This document shows positions 26,040 through 35,193 of a stretch of DNA of 64,000 bases, piece after piece. The stretch spans positions 1 through 64,000 of the forward strand of contig JAABRO010000062.1 in the NCBI GenBank assembly GCA_011390885.1, given 5' to 3'. The number at the start of each line of letters is the position of its first letter. Positions within the stretch are counted from its first letter, which is position 1. A model generated the notes under the pieces. That model was not told the origin of the DNA. It was given only the letters and a program-made list of their open reading frames with translations, and did no database searches. Both the position numbers and the translations under genes were made by a program. This stretch comes from Gemmatimonas sp. GTDB lineage: Bacteria; Gemmatimonadota; Gemmatimonadetes; Gemmatimonadales; Gemmatimonadaceae.

Positions 26040-28542
26040 CACGCTGACCGCCGCCCCGACATCCGGCTCCGGGCGCGACGCGGACGCCGCACCGCGTCCG
26101 GGTGCGCTCGCGGATACCGACATCGCCTGCGCGCACTGCACGCTCCCCGTGCCCGCGACCCTCGTGCGTGAGGGACACGAGCGGCAGTTCTGCTGCGCCG
26201 GCTGCGAGACGGCGTACACCCTGCTGCACACGCACGGCCTCGACCAGTTCTACGCCTTCCCCGAGCGGCGCGAGTCGCGCGTGCAGCGCACCGGGCGCAG
26301 CTACGAGGAGTTCGACCACCCCGCGTTCACGGCGCTGCACGTGAAGCCGGCAAGTGACGGGCTTTCGCGCGTGGAGCTGTACCTCGAGGGCATTCACTGC
26401 GCGTCGTGCGTGTGGCTGGTGGAACGCGTGCCGCTGCTCGTGCCCGGCGTGCTGCGCGCCGAGCTCGACGTGCGTCGCTCGCGCGCCATCGTGGAGTGGG
26501 ACGCCGCCGCCACGCCGCTCTCCACGGTGGCCCGCACGCTCGACACGCTCGGCTACCCGCCCCACCCGTTCCGCGGCGTGGCCCGTGATGCGGTGCGACG
26601 CGCCGAGGATCGGCGCATGCTCGTGCGCATCGGCGTGGCCGGTGCAATCGCGGGCAACGTCATGCTCTTCGCGCTCGCGCTGTACAGCGGCGAGATCGCG
26701 TGGATGGACCCCGCGCACACGCGCTTCTTCCGCTGGCTGAGCATGGCGCTCACGCTCCCCACGCTCGCATGGCCGGGCCGCGTGTTCTTCACCGGCGCCC
26801 TCGCCGCGCTGCGCACGCGCACGCTGCACATGGACCTGCCCATCGCGATCGCGCTGGCGGCCGGTTTCGTGCGCGGCGCGATCAACACGGTCACTGACAC
26901 GGGACCGATCTACTTCGACGGGCTCGCGATCCTCACCTTCGCGCTGCTCGTGGGGCGCTTCCTGCAGCAGCGCGGGCAGCGGCTCGCCACCGACAGCGCC
27001 GAGCTGCTCTACGCGCTCACGCCGGCCACCGCGCGCGTGGCCGACGCCGACGGCACCCTGCGCGACATTCCCGCCGAGGCGGTGCTCCCCGGCATGCTGC
27101 TCGACGTGCGCGCCGGCGAGACGTTCGCGGCCGACGGTGTGCTTGCGTCGCCGTCCACCACCGTGAACGCCGCGCTGCTCACCGGCGAGTCGCGTCCCGC
27201 CGAAATGCACGAGGGCGACGTCGTGTACGCCGGCACGCTCAACGTGGCCGCGCCGGTGCGCGTGCGCGTGACCGAAGCCGGCGAGACGAGCCGAGTGGCC
27301 CGGCTGCTGCAGCAGGTGGAGACGAGCAGCGACCGACGCGCGCCGGTGGTGCTCGCTGCGAACCGACTCGCCGGCGTGTTCGTGGCGGTCGTACTCACAC
27401 TCGCAGTGATCACGTGGGGCGTGAAGACCGCCATGGGCAGCGCCTCGGCGCTCGACGACGTGATCGCGCTGCTCGTGGTCACCTGTCCGTGCGCGCTCGC
27501 CCTCGCCACGCCGCTCGCGGTCACGGTGGCCGTGGGGCGCGCGGCGCGCGGCGGCGTGCTCGTGAAGGGCGGCGACGCGCTAGAACAGCTGGCGAAGCCC
27601 GGCGTGCTCGTGCTCGACAAGACAGGCACACTCACCGAGGGGCAGCACGCGCTGGTGACGTGGGTGGGCGATGCATCGGTGCAGCCGCTGGTGCACGCCC
27701 TGGAGGCCGGCAGCTCGCATCCGCTGGCCGATGGATTCCGGCGCGCGTGGCGCGACGCGGCGTGGATGAAGCGCGGCCTCGCCGAGGTGCAGGAGGCCGC
27801 GCACGTCACGGGCGGCGGACTCGGGGGCGTGGTGGACGGCCGCACCGTGCTGGTGGGATCGCCGGCGTTCGTACGCGCCCAGGCGGCGCACGGCGAGGCC
27901 ACCGTGGAAGCGGACATCGCCGCGCTCGACGACACGCTCACGCCGGTGCTCGTCGCGGTGGACGGCGTGGTGGTGGCCGCGGCCGGCTTCGGCGATCGCA
28001 TTCGCGCTGATGCGCCGGAGGCCCTCGCCGCGCTGCGCGCGCGCGGGTGGCGCACCGTGATGGCGTCGGGTGACATGCCGCTCGTGGCGCAGGCGGTGGG
28101 CCGCACGCTCGGCTTCGCGCCGAGCGACGTGCACGGCGCCATGTCGCCCGAGGGCAAGCTCGCGCTGGTGGAGTCGCTGCAACGTGGCGGCGCGAAGGTG
28201 GTGATGGTGGGCGACGGCGTGAACGACGCCGCCGCGATCGCCGCCGCGAACGTGGGCGTGGGCGTGCACGGGGGCGCCGAAGCGTGCCTCGCCACCGCCA
28301 ATGTGTTCCTCGCGTGTCCCGGGCTTACGCCGCTGCGCGAACTGGTGGAGGGCGCGGAACGCACCGTCACCGTGATTCGCCGCAACTTCGCATTCTCCCT
28401 CGGCTACAACGCGATCGGCGCGAGTCTCGCGATCGCCGGCGTGCTCACCCCGCTGATCGCCGCCGTGCTCATGCCGATCAGTTCGCTCACGGTGGTGATC
28501 GCGAGCTGGCGGGGGCGCACGTTCGAGGCGGGCGAGCGGTAG
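26029..28542 (+). CDS. ccoI: Copper-transporting P-type ATPase CcoI (FixI)
   Basis: 837 residues. The N-terminal metal-binding module has CAHC (near 34) and CCAGC (near 56), typical of CcoI. A heavy-metal-associated domain follows with GIHCASCVW (near 121). Core P1B features: the ion site CPC in VTCPCALALATPLA (near 485), phosphorylation motif DKTGT (near 529), the HP pair in SSHPLADGF, and hinge VGDGVNDA (near 726). CcoI exports copper to the periplasmic side for CuB biogenesis, together with CcoH and CcoG. Its ATG lies inside the SafE-type gene. It is the last gene of the operon; ccoS is found 2.5 kb further on. Confidence 0.95.
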   Translation: MSTDTLTAAPTSGSGRDADAAPRPGALADTDIACAHCTLPVPATLVREGHERQFCCAGCETAYTLLHTHGLDQFYAFPERRESRVQRTGRSYEEFDHPAFTALHVKPASDGLSRVELYLEGIHCASCVWLVERVPLLVPGVLRAELDVRRSRAIVEWDAAATPLSTVARTLDTLGYPPHPFRGVARDAVRRAEDRRMLVRIGVAGAIAGNVMLFALALYSGEIAWMDPAHTRFFRWLSMALTLPTLAWPGRVFFTGALAALRTRTLHMDLPIAIALAAGFVRGAINTVTDTGPIYFDGLAILTFALLVGRFLQQRGQRLATDSAELLYALTPATARVADADGTLRDIPAEAVLPGMLLDVRAGETFAADGVLASPSTTVNAALLTGESRPAEMHEGDVVYAGTLNVAAPVRVRVTEAGETSRVARLLQQVETSSDRRAPVVLAANRLAGVFVAVVLTLAVITWGVKTAMGSASALDDVIALLVVTCPCALALATPLAVTVAVGRAARGGVLVKGGDALEQLAKPGVLVLDKTGTLTEGQHALVTWVGDASVQPLVHALEAGSSHPLADGFRRAWRDAAWMKRGLAEVQEAAHVTGGGLGGVVDGRTVLVGSPAFVRAQAAHGEATVEADIAALDDTLTPVLVAVDGVVVAAAGFGDRIRADAPEALAALRARGWRTVMASGDMPLVAQAVGRTLGFAPSDVHGAMSPEGKLALVESLQRGGAKVVMVGDGVNDAAAIAAANVGVGVHGGAEACLATANVFLACPGLTPLRELVEGAERTVTVIRRNFAFSLGYNAIGASLAIAGVLTPLIAAVLMPISSLTVVIASWRGRTFEAGER

Positions 28543-28615
28543 CGCGGCGCCGAGTCCGCGAGCGACGGATAGCTTCCGCCAGTCCGACCACACCGCCTCC
28601 CGCGCCGGAGTCCCC

Positions 28616-30184
28616 ATGCGTCGCCCGTTTCGCGCCCCGCTCCTCCTGACCGTCCTGCTGCTCGCGGGCGCGTCCGCACTGCCCGCGCAGGCGCGTCCTG
28701 CGGCGGCCACGCCGGCGTCGCGCATCGACCCGGCGCTGGCGCGGATGCTGGACACCGCGCCGACGGCGCGCGTGATCGTGCTGGGCCGCACGCAGCTGTT
28801 CGCCCCCGTGGGTGGGCTGCTCCGATTCCAGGAGACGCACGCGCGGGACGAACGCCGGACCGTTCGCGCACAGATCATCGCCACGCTCAAGCGGCAGGCC
28901 GCCGCCGAGCAGTCGCGCATCCTGCGGGCCCTGGGGCGAGATCGCGCCGACCGCGCGCTCTGGATCGTGAACGCCCTGTCGCTCGAACTCTCCGCCGCCG
29001 AGATCCGGACGGCCAGTGCGCTCGAGGAGGTGCAGTACATCTACGCGGGCGGTGAACCGCTGCCCGCGGCGCCATCCAGCCCGGCCGCGCCGATCCTCGT
29101 CGTGCCCGACGGTACGCCACCGGCCTTCTCGCCCGAGGGCAAGCGCGTGGCCTGGAACGTGGCGCACCTCAACGCACCGCGGGCCTGGCGGGAGCTCGGC
29201 GCCACGGGACGTGGTGCCGTGATCGCGGTGCTCGACAACGGGGCCAACTACGCGCACACCGACCTGCGCAGCCACCTGTGGCGCAACGCGCGCGAAATCC
29301 CCAACAACGGCCGTGACGACGATGGCAACGGCTGGGTGGACGACGTGTACGGCTACGACTTCGGCCGCATGAGCCCCGACGTGCGCAACACGGGCGCACC
29401 GCGGCAGCACGGCACCATGACGTCCGGCATCGCGGTGGGCGACGGCAGCGGTGGCACGATCACCGGCGTGGCGCCGCGCGCGCAGCTCATGCTGCTGCAG
29501 ATCACCGGCGGCAACGTGGATGCGTCGGGCAACCGTCCCATCGGGGCCGCGCTCGCGTACGAGTACGCGCTCGAGCACGGGGCGGATGTGCTCAGCATGA
29601 GCTTCAGCCTGCCGGGGCTCGGCAACCTGCGTGGCTTCTGGCGCATGATGAGCGACCACGCGGTGGCCGGTGGCCTGCTGCTCGTCGGCGGCGCGGGCAA
29701 CTTCCGCACCACGCAGCCGATCCCGGTGCAGCATCAGTCACCGAAGGACGTGCCGAGCGTGATCTCGGTGGGCGGCATCGACACGCTCGACGTGCTCCGC
29801 CCCTTCAGCAGCATGGGGCCGGCCGAGTGGAGCACGGTCGCGCTCTACGGGGACCATCCGCTCCCCGAGGGCCTCATCAAGCCGGATGTCGTGGCGTACC
29901 CGGGGGAAGGCTTTCCGGTGCTCGGGCTGACCGACCACGACTACATCGACACCGACAGCGTGCGCATTCGCGGCAACTCGTTCGCAGGGCCACAGGTCGC
30001 GGGCATCGCCGCCCTGATCATGGCGGAGCATCCCGCGCTGAGCGCGTGGCGCGTGCGCGAGATCATCGAATCCACGGCCCACGACCTCGGGCCGCCCGGC
30101 AAGGACAACCAGTTCGGGCACGGTCGTGTGGACGCGTTCGCCGCAGTGCAGCGGGCGCGGGCGCTGGTGGCGACGCCGCGCTGA
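28616..30184 (+). CDS. Exported S8 subtilisin-like serine peptidase
   Basis: 522 residues with a signal peptide (about 1-26). An inhibitor-like N-terminal region (about 27-150) precedes the catalytic domain. The triad is visible as Asp in AVLDNGANYAHTDL (near 205), His in RQHGTMTSG (near 265) and Ser in RGNSFAGPQVAGIAAL (near 455). The oxyanion Asn is in GGAGNF. The sequence differs from the common DTG and GTSMA motifs (here DNG and GNSFA), so it belongs to a divergent S8A branch. It should degrade proteins in the periplasm or outside the cell. It is preceded by a 73-base gap after ccoI and is probably transcribed separately. Confidence 0.87.
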   Translation: MRRPFRAPLLLTVLLLAGASALPAQARPAAATPASRIDPALARMLDTAPTARVIVLGRTQLFAPVGGLLRFQETHARDERRTVRAQIIATLKRQAAAEQSRILRALGRDRADRALWIVNALSLELSAAEIRTASALEEVQYIYAGGEPLPAAPSSPAAPILVVPDGTPPAFSPEGKRVAWNVAHLNAPRAWRELGATGRGAVIAVLDNGANYAHTDLRSHLWRNAREIPNNGRDDDGNGWVDDVYGYDFGRMSPDVRNTGAPRQHGTMTSGIAVGDGSGGTITGVAPRAQLMLLQITGGNVDASGNRPIGAALAYEYALEHGADVLSMSFSLPGLGNLRGFWRMMSDHAVAGGLLLVGGAGNFRTTQPIPVQHQSPKDVPSVISVGGIDTLDVLRPFSSMGPAEWSTVALYGDHPLPEGLIKPDVVAYPGEGFPVLGLTDHDYIDTDSVRIRGNSFAGPQVAGIAALIMAEHPALSAWRVREIIESTAHDLGPPGKDNQFGHGRVDAFAAVQRARALVATPR

Positions 30185-30188
30185 CGCC

Positions 30189-30938
30189 TCAGGAATCGTC
30201 GGCGGCGCCGACGTCGGGGGCCTCGAGGCGCCGCGCCCGATCCGTCAGCACCGACTGCAGCACCTGGCGCATCTGTCGCGCCCGCAGTGCCGCCCAGCGT
30301 GGCAGCGACACGAGTTGCCAGCCGCCGATTCCGACCGCGATCGACGCCATCATCGCAGCGATGACGAAGGCCTTCGGCTTGTCGGCGAAGTGGCCGAGCA
30401 CGCCGAGTGTGGCGGCGAATCCGGCGAGTCCGCCCACCATGCCGAGCATCTCGCCGGCGCCTCCTTTCTTCGTGCGCAGCCGCAAGGTGTGTCCGGTCGC
30501 GGTCGGCTCGAGGGAGGCGTGCAGGTTGCCGTTGCTCCACTCCCGGAACGCGCCCTGCTCGCGCAACTCGCCGCGGGCGTCGAACGTCTCGCGCAGCCGC
30601 ACCACGATGCGCGTCCACTCGGCGTCCGAGACCGGCGTGTCGAGGCGGAGTTCCTGCCCCACCGCCACCGGAATGCCCGCCCGGCGCCGCACGAACCCCG
30701 CTGCCGGCGCGCCCACGGCGAGCTCACGCGCGGCGCGTGCGATGGCGTCGGCCGAAATCCCCGCCTCGGCGCCGATCGCCTGCAGCTCCGCGAGCGTGAG
30801 CCGCCCGTGCGACTCGTCCGACGGCGTCAGCGAGCGACCGGGGGCGGCCGGCTCGTCCGCGTCCTGCACATCCAGTTCGGAGGCGCGGGCGAAGACGCGC
30901 GCGACGTCGTCGTCGGAAAAGCCGGGGTCGGAGGTCAT
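30189..30938 (-). CDS. Predicted membrane protein of unknown function
   Basis: 249 residues from ATG 30938. The N-terminal 75 residues are acidic and helix-forming, with a TLAELQAIGAEAGISADAI stretch. A beta-rich central part (85-165) contains WSNGNLHASLEPTATGHTLR. Two adjacent membrane helices (about 172-212) contain MLGMVGGLAGFAATLGVLG and AFVIAAMMASIAVGIGG. A basic C-terminal tail follows. This layout (helical N-terminus, START-like beta part, paired helices) recurs in uncharacterised proteins of this group; I do not recognise a named family. It is divergent from ccoS with 63 bases between starts and convergent with the subtilase. Confidence 0.6.
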   Translation of the reverse strand: MTSDPGFSDDDVARVFARASELDVQDADEPAAPGRSLTPSDESHGRLTLAELQAIGAEAGISADAIARAARELAVGAPAAGFVRRRAGIPVAVGQELRLDTPVSDAEWTRIVVRLRETFDARGELREQGAFREWSNGNLHASLEPTATGHTLRLRTKKGGAGEMLGMVGGLAGFAATLGVLGHFADKPKAFVIAAMMASIAVGIGGWQLVSLPRWAALRARQMRQVLQSVLTDRARRLEAPDVGAADDS

Positions 30939-31001
30939 GCCCGAAAGATACGCCTCGCAGCGGGATGCGCTCCTGATCGACATCGTCGGTAGATTGCTTT
31001 C

Positions 31002-31175
31002 ATGAGCGTTCTCTACCTGGTCGTTCCGCTTGCCCTCGTGGTCGTGGGCGTGGCCGTGTGGGCGTTCGTGTGGGCCACGAACCGCGGGCAGTTCGATGAC
31101 CTCGACACGCCCGCGCTGCGCATGCTGCACGACGACGGGGAGCGCCCGGCGCCCAAGGACCCGCCGCAGCGCTGA
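31002..31175 (+). CDS. ccoS: cbb3 oxidase maturation protein CcoS
   Basis: 57 residues. The sequence [20 protein letters not shown] is the single CcoS membrane helix. It is followed by the family hallmark [16 protein letters not shown] and a short acidic tail (HDDGE). CcoS is a tiny inner-membrane protein required for late maturation of cbb3 oxidase. The gene normally follows ccoI directly; here a subtilase and a divergent membrane-protein gene lie between. The ATG at 31002 follows AGATTGCTTTC, the most AT-rich spot nearby, suggesting its own promoter. At 57 codons it is easily overlooked. Confidence 0.9.
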   Translation: MSVLYLVVPLALVVVGVAVWAFVWATNRGQFDDLDTPALRMLHDDGERPAPKDPPQR

Positions 31176-31185
31176 TCGTGTCCGG

Positions 31186-34065
31186 CTACGGCTGCAGCCG
31201 AAGGCTCAGCGATGGCATCGCGCCCGGCAGGTAGCGGGCCACTTGGTCGTACGCCGCCTCGCTCGCCACATCCACCGGACGGAAGAGCGAGTAGTCCAGC
31301 ACGTTGCGGCGGTTGAACACGTTCTGCACCGCCGCGCCGAACTCGGCCGTCCACGGCCCCACACGACGTGACCACGTCACGCCCACGTCGGTCTCGAGGA
31401 TCGCGGGGCGCGTCACGTCGCCCGGTGCCGTGATCGGCAACCCGTCTCCGAGGTCCCCGATCGACAGCAGGTCGTAGTACGACTGCCGGAGCGCCCACGT
31501 GCGCCCCCAGGTGCCGCGTGAGCGCACCGCCAGCAGCAGCCCGTGACCGGGGCGCGCCTCCACCGACACAAGCGCGCGGTGCGGCTCGCTCCACGGCGTC
31601 GGCTGCATCCGGCCGTCGAAGCGCGACGGGAACGTGCGCCGCGACACGCCGAAGTCATACCCCGCCTCGACCCGCAGCGGCAGGCCGCGCGAGCGATCCG
31701 ACCAGCCGGTCCACCACAGGTAGCCGTCGCGCACGGCGCGAAGCCCCACCCCGTACGCCTCACCACGCGCTTTCGACACGTACGTGCTCGTCGGCACCCC
31801 GATCGGCAGCAGCGTGTCGCGGTTCAGCAGCACGCCGTAGTCGAAGGCCATGATCGTGGGCTGCCACTTGCCGTACAGCTCGCCCCGCAGCTGCCAGGTG
31901 CCGCCGGGCGTGACCACTCCCTCCGCCGCCAGGTGGTACGCCGTGGCCACGCCGTCGCGCCCGTCCGTCGGCAGCCAGAAGCGCACGCTCGGCACGAGCG
32001 CCGTGGGGTTCGACGTGGCCACGTCGAACTGGTTCACGAACTGCCGGTACACACCGCCGCCCACCCGCCACGCCCATGGCCCCAGCCGCGCGGTCTCGCC
32101 GTCGGCGCGCAGCATCAGCCGCGGCTCCACGTAGGCGCGCCCCGCGTCGAGCAGCTGCGTGACCCGAATGCCGGCGTCGAGCCAATGCCGGCCGCCGATC
32201 CGTCGCTGCACCTCCGCGTGCCCCGCGACGCGCCACGCCGCCACCTCACTGCCGAGCGCGCGCAGCACGCCGTTGCGCAGGTCGAGCAGCGCATCGGTAT
32301 ACGCCGCCTCGGCGCCGAGATCGAGGTTCCAGGCGCCGCCCCCCGCCACCTGCACGCCGCCCACGAGCGCCGCCTCGCGCACCCGGTTGCCGTCGCGGCG
32401 TGGCGGGTCCTGCGTGAGGGGCGCCCCGCCGAGGCGGAGCGCGAAGTCGTGATCGAGCGCGTGCTCGCTCGCGCGCAGCTGCACGAGATGCGACACCCGG
32501 GCGCCGTGCAGCTGCTCATGCCGCACCTGCGCGGCCACGGTGCGCCAGGCGTACGCGTCGGACGCAAGTGTGCCCTGCTGGTCGGTGGTGCGCACGATCA
32601 CCGTGCTCCCCTGCTCGATGCTCGACAGCAGCGGGCGCGCCTCGGTGGTGGTCGCCACGCCGTGCCGCCCCACGTAGAGCGACGCCGTGAGCCGCTGGAA
32701 CGCCCCGATCTCCGCGCGCGTGGCGAGGTGCAGGTCCTGCAGGCGAACGTCGGTGGTGCCGCTTTCCACGGTGTACGGGCGCGACGTGCCGGGCAGGCCA
32801 CCCGACAGCGCACGCCCCACGTTGGTGAGCCGCTCGAGCAGGACGGGATCGGGCACGTTCCAGGCGCGGATCGCGCGCGCGAGCGCGTGCGGCTGGTACA
32901 CGTCCCAGAGACCGGTGCGCGCCGACACCATCGTGGTGATGCGGGTGCCGCGCAGCTGCGCGGGCACCACGAGCCGCGCCGATGACGAGAACGGATCGGC
33001 CTGCGCGGCCGTCTGCAGGCCACCCAAGGCCGCGTCACCGAAACCGTGCGCGAGGTCGATCACGCCGGCCGTGAAGCTGCCGGAGCGCGCCTCGTACCCG
33101 GCGCGCCGCACGCGCAGCTCCTCGATGGCGAGTGGCGAGAAGGCCCCGAACACGCCCGCGAGCGTGGCCGCGTCGAAGATCGGCACGCCATCGAGGCGCC
33201 ACACGTGCTCACCCGCTTCCCCTCCCTGGATGTGCAGGTCGCCCACGCCGTCGCGGCGCGTGAGCCCGAGCGCGCTCGGCGCGCCCGGCATGAAGAGGCC
33301 GGGTCCGAGAATGAGCGGGGTAGTCACCTCACCCGTGAACGCGATGCCGCCGAGCGTGCCCGACGCGGTGCCCGGCTGCAGGCCGTTTACCACGATCGGC
33401 GTCGTCATGACCGCATAGCGCTTGAGCAGGATGCGCTCGCGCAGCCGGCCATCGGCCGGAATCACCACATCCCGCCGATAGGGCTCGTAGCCGATGGCCT
33501 GCACCGAGAGGCGATAGCTGCCGGGGGCGAGCCGGCCGAAGGCGAACGTGCCGGCGTCGTTGGCCATGCGCACATCGGCGCGTTCGGCGAGCGCGATGCG
33601 CGCGGCGGGCAGCGGGGACCCGCTGGCTGCGTCCAGCACGATGCCGCTCAGCGTGGCGAAGGCGGGCGCCTCTTCGGGGCGCGCGATCACCACGTACGTG
33701 CCGGAGGAGAGGCGGTAGTAGTCGAGTCCCGCCTCCTGCACGATGCAGGCGAGCATCGCTTCGGCGGGTGCCCGGTCCACGCGGCAGTTGACGCGCGGCA
33801 TGTCGAGGGCGCGCTCGCGCAGCAGCCGCGTGTCGTACTGCAGGCTGATGCCGCTCGCGGCCACCAGCTGCTCGAGCGCGGCGGGAAGCTCCACGCCACG
33901 CAGCAGCATGGTAATGCGCACCGAATCCACCGGCGGTCGCCCCGCCTGTGCGTGCGACGCCCGCGCGGTGCCGGCCGCCAGCAGGACCGCACTCGCAAGC
34001 CATGCTGCCAGCCGGCCGCCGCGCGACGGCGCGGCCTGCGCACCAGGGCGCCGACGGGGCAGCAT
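31186..34065 (-). CDS. TonB-dependent receptor with N-terminal STN signalling domain
   Basis: 959 residues. A signal peptide (about 15-41) is followed by an STN domain (about 48-128, containing MLLRGVELPAALEQLVAASG). Next is a carboxypeptidase-regulatory-like beta-sandwich (about 137-215, LSGIVLDAASGSPLPAARI), then a plug (HIQGGEAGEHVWRLDGVPIF) and a long barrel ending RYLPGAMPSLSLRLQP. The barrel does not end in the usual aromatic residue. The STN domain interacts with FecR-type regulators, and the FecR gene lies 12 bases upstream. So ligand binding probably induces the operon through the ECF sigma factor. Ligand is unknown; no siderophore genes are near. Confidence 0.9.
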   Translation of the reverse strand: MLPRRRPGAQAAPSRGGRLAAWLASAVLLAAGTARASHAQAGRPPVDSVRITMLLRGVELPAALEQLVAASGISLQYDTRLLRERALDMPRVNCRVDRAPAEAMLACIVQEAGLDYYRLSSGTYVVIARPEEAPAFATLSGIVLDAASGSPLPAARIALAERADVRMANDAGTFAFGRLAPGSYRLSVQAIGYEPYRRDVVIPADGRLRERILLKRYAVMTTPIVVNGLQPGTASGTLGGIAFTGEVTTPLILGPGLFMPGAPSALGLTRRDGVGDLHIQGGEAGEHVWRLDGVPIFDAATLAGVFGAFSPLAIEELRVRRAGYEARSGSFTAGVIDLAHGFGDAALGGLQTAAQADPFSSSARLVVPAQLRGTRITTMVSARTGLWDVYQPHALARAIRAWNVPDPVLLERLTNVGRALSGGLPGTSRPYTVESGTTDVRLQDLHLATRAEIGAFQRLTASLYVGRHGVATTTEARPLLSSIEQGSTVIVRTTDQQGTLASDAYAWRTVAAQVRHEQLHGARVSHLVQLRASEHALDHDFALRLGGAPLTQDPPRRDGNRVREAALVGGVQVAGGGAWNLDLGAEAAYTDALLDLRNGVLRALGSEVAAWRVAGHAEVQRRIGGRHWLDAGIRVTQLLDAGRAYVEPRLMLRADGETARLGPWAWRVGGGVYRQFVNQFDVATSNPTALVPSVRFWLPTDGRDGVATAYHLAAEGVVTPGGTWQLRGELYGKWQPTIMAFDYGVLLNRDTLLPIGVPTSTYVSKARGEAYGVGLRAVRDGYLWWTGWSDRSRGLPLRVEAGYDFGVSRRTFPSRFDGRMQPTPWSEPHRALVSVEARPGHGLLLAVRSRGTWGRTWALRQSYYDLLSIGDLGDGLPITAPGDVTRPAILETDVGVTWSRRVGPWTAEFGAAVQNVFNRRNVLDYSLFRPVDVASEAAYDQVARYLPGAMPSLSLRLQP

Positions 34066-34077
34066 GCAGACGGGTAC

Positions 34078-35193
34078 CTATGGCGTGGGGACGGAGGTCT
34101 CCATCGAGGGGCGGATCTCGAACCCGCGACTGGTGCGGCTGAACTTCAGGCCGCGGGGAGTGCAGAGGTCGGCGAGCACGGTCTCGATGGACGGGCGCTC
34201 CGGGTAGTATACCCGCAGCCGCTCATCGCCCACCACCACGTCCTTGAGCCGGATGTCCACGGCGTAGCGGCGCTCCAGTTCGCGGAAGATCGCGTCCAGC
34301 GGCTGGTCCACGAGCGCGAACCCACCGCGGCGCCACAAGGTGAGGCGTTCCACTCCCACCGTGGCAACCGCGAGCGGTTGGCGCGTGCCGCGGCTCACCA
34401 CCGTGCCTTCGCCGGCGCCAAGCTCGACGGCGGAGTCGGGACCGGCACCTTCCGGCCGCACCCGTACACGCCCCGATTCCACGGCCACCTGCGTGCCGTC
34501 GGACTCGTCGGCGCGGGCGCGCACCAGGAAACGCGTGCCCAGCACGGTGACCCGCGCATCAGCCGTGCGCACCTCGAACGGCCGCTCGGCCGGCTGCACC
34601 GTGAAGAACGCCTCGCCCTCGAGCTGCACATCGCGCGTGGCCGCGGCAAGGCCGAGCCGGCTGCGGAACCCCGTGCGGTACTCCATGCGGCTCCCGGCGT
34701 TGAGCTCAGCCACCGACCCGTCGGGGAGGGTGACGGCCAGCTGCTCTCCAGCCGGCGCCTCGAGCGTGACCGGCCGCGACCGCCAGGACCCCACGCCCAC
34801 CGCCACGGCCAGCGTGGCGGCCAGTGCCCACGGTGCCTGCCGACGCCAGCGCGTGGCCAGGGTACGCGACGCGGGCGCGACCACCGGACGCGCGGCGGGC
34901 GCCGTGGCCGGGTTCGCCGAGACGGCCGGCGTGCCGGCGACGGGCGTGAGCAGCGGACGACCGCTGGCGATCTGGGCGCTGATGCGCGACCAGACCGCGT
35001 CGGCCTCGCTCGAGCCCGCCACCGGATCGGCGAGGGCGAGCAGCTCCCACACCTGCGCCAGCTCGGCGCCTTCGGTGCGCTGGGCGAGTTCCTCCTGCAG
35101 CTCCGGCGGCAGCGGGTGGCGCGTCTCGTCGCGACGCGGCTCGGGAACGCGCGGATCGTGAATGCGCGGATCGTGCATGCCCGGATCGCTCAT
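34078..35193 (-). CDS. FecR-family anti-sigma/signal transducer
   Basis: 371 residues from ATG 35193, which overlaps the sigma factor stop (ATGA). The cytoplasmic part (about 1-110) would bind the sigma factor. One membrane helix lies at about 115-132 (WALAATLAVAVGVGSW). The periplasmic FecR domain has PAGEQLAVTLPDGSVAELNA, VQLEGEAFFTVQ and FEVRTADARVTVLGTRFLVR (about 145-245), and a DUF4974-type domain follows (about 290-365). It transmits receptor occupancy from the STN domain of the TonB receptor to the ECF sigma factor. The first 23 codons include a tandem 15-base repeat giving MHDPR-IHDPR-type residues. The family is secure. Confidence 0.92.
   Translation of the reverse strand: MSDPGMHDPRIHDPRVPEPRRDETRHPLPPELQEELAQRTEGAELAQVWELLALADPVAGSSEADAVWSRISAQIASGRPLLTPVAGTPAVSANPATAPAARPVVAPASRTLATRWRRQAPWALAATLAVAVGVGSWRSRPVTLEAPAGEQLAVTLPDGSVAELNAGSRMEYRTGFRSRLGLAAATRDVQLEGEAFFTVQPAERPFEVRTADARVTVLGTRFLVRARADESDGTQVAVESGRVRVRPEGAGPDSAVELGAGEGTVVSRGTRQPLAVATVGVERLTLWRRGGFALVDQPLDAIFRELERRYAVDIRLKDVVVGDERLRVYYPERPSIETVLADLCTPRGLKFSRTSRGFEIRPSMETSVPTP
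35149..35193. repeat. Three tandem 15-base repeats over the FecR start codon
   Basis: Units 35149-35163, 35164-35178 and 35179-35193 differ at only a few positions (GCGCGGATCGTGAAT, GCGCGGATCGTGCAT, GCCCGGATCGCTCAT). On the minus strand they encode the repeating N-terminal pentapeptides of FecR (MSDPG, MHDPR, IHDPR). The first two minus-strand units each begin with ATG, so a change in copy number would offer alternative starts. Confidence 0.7.
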
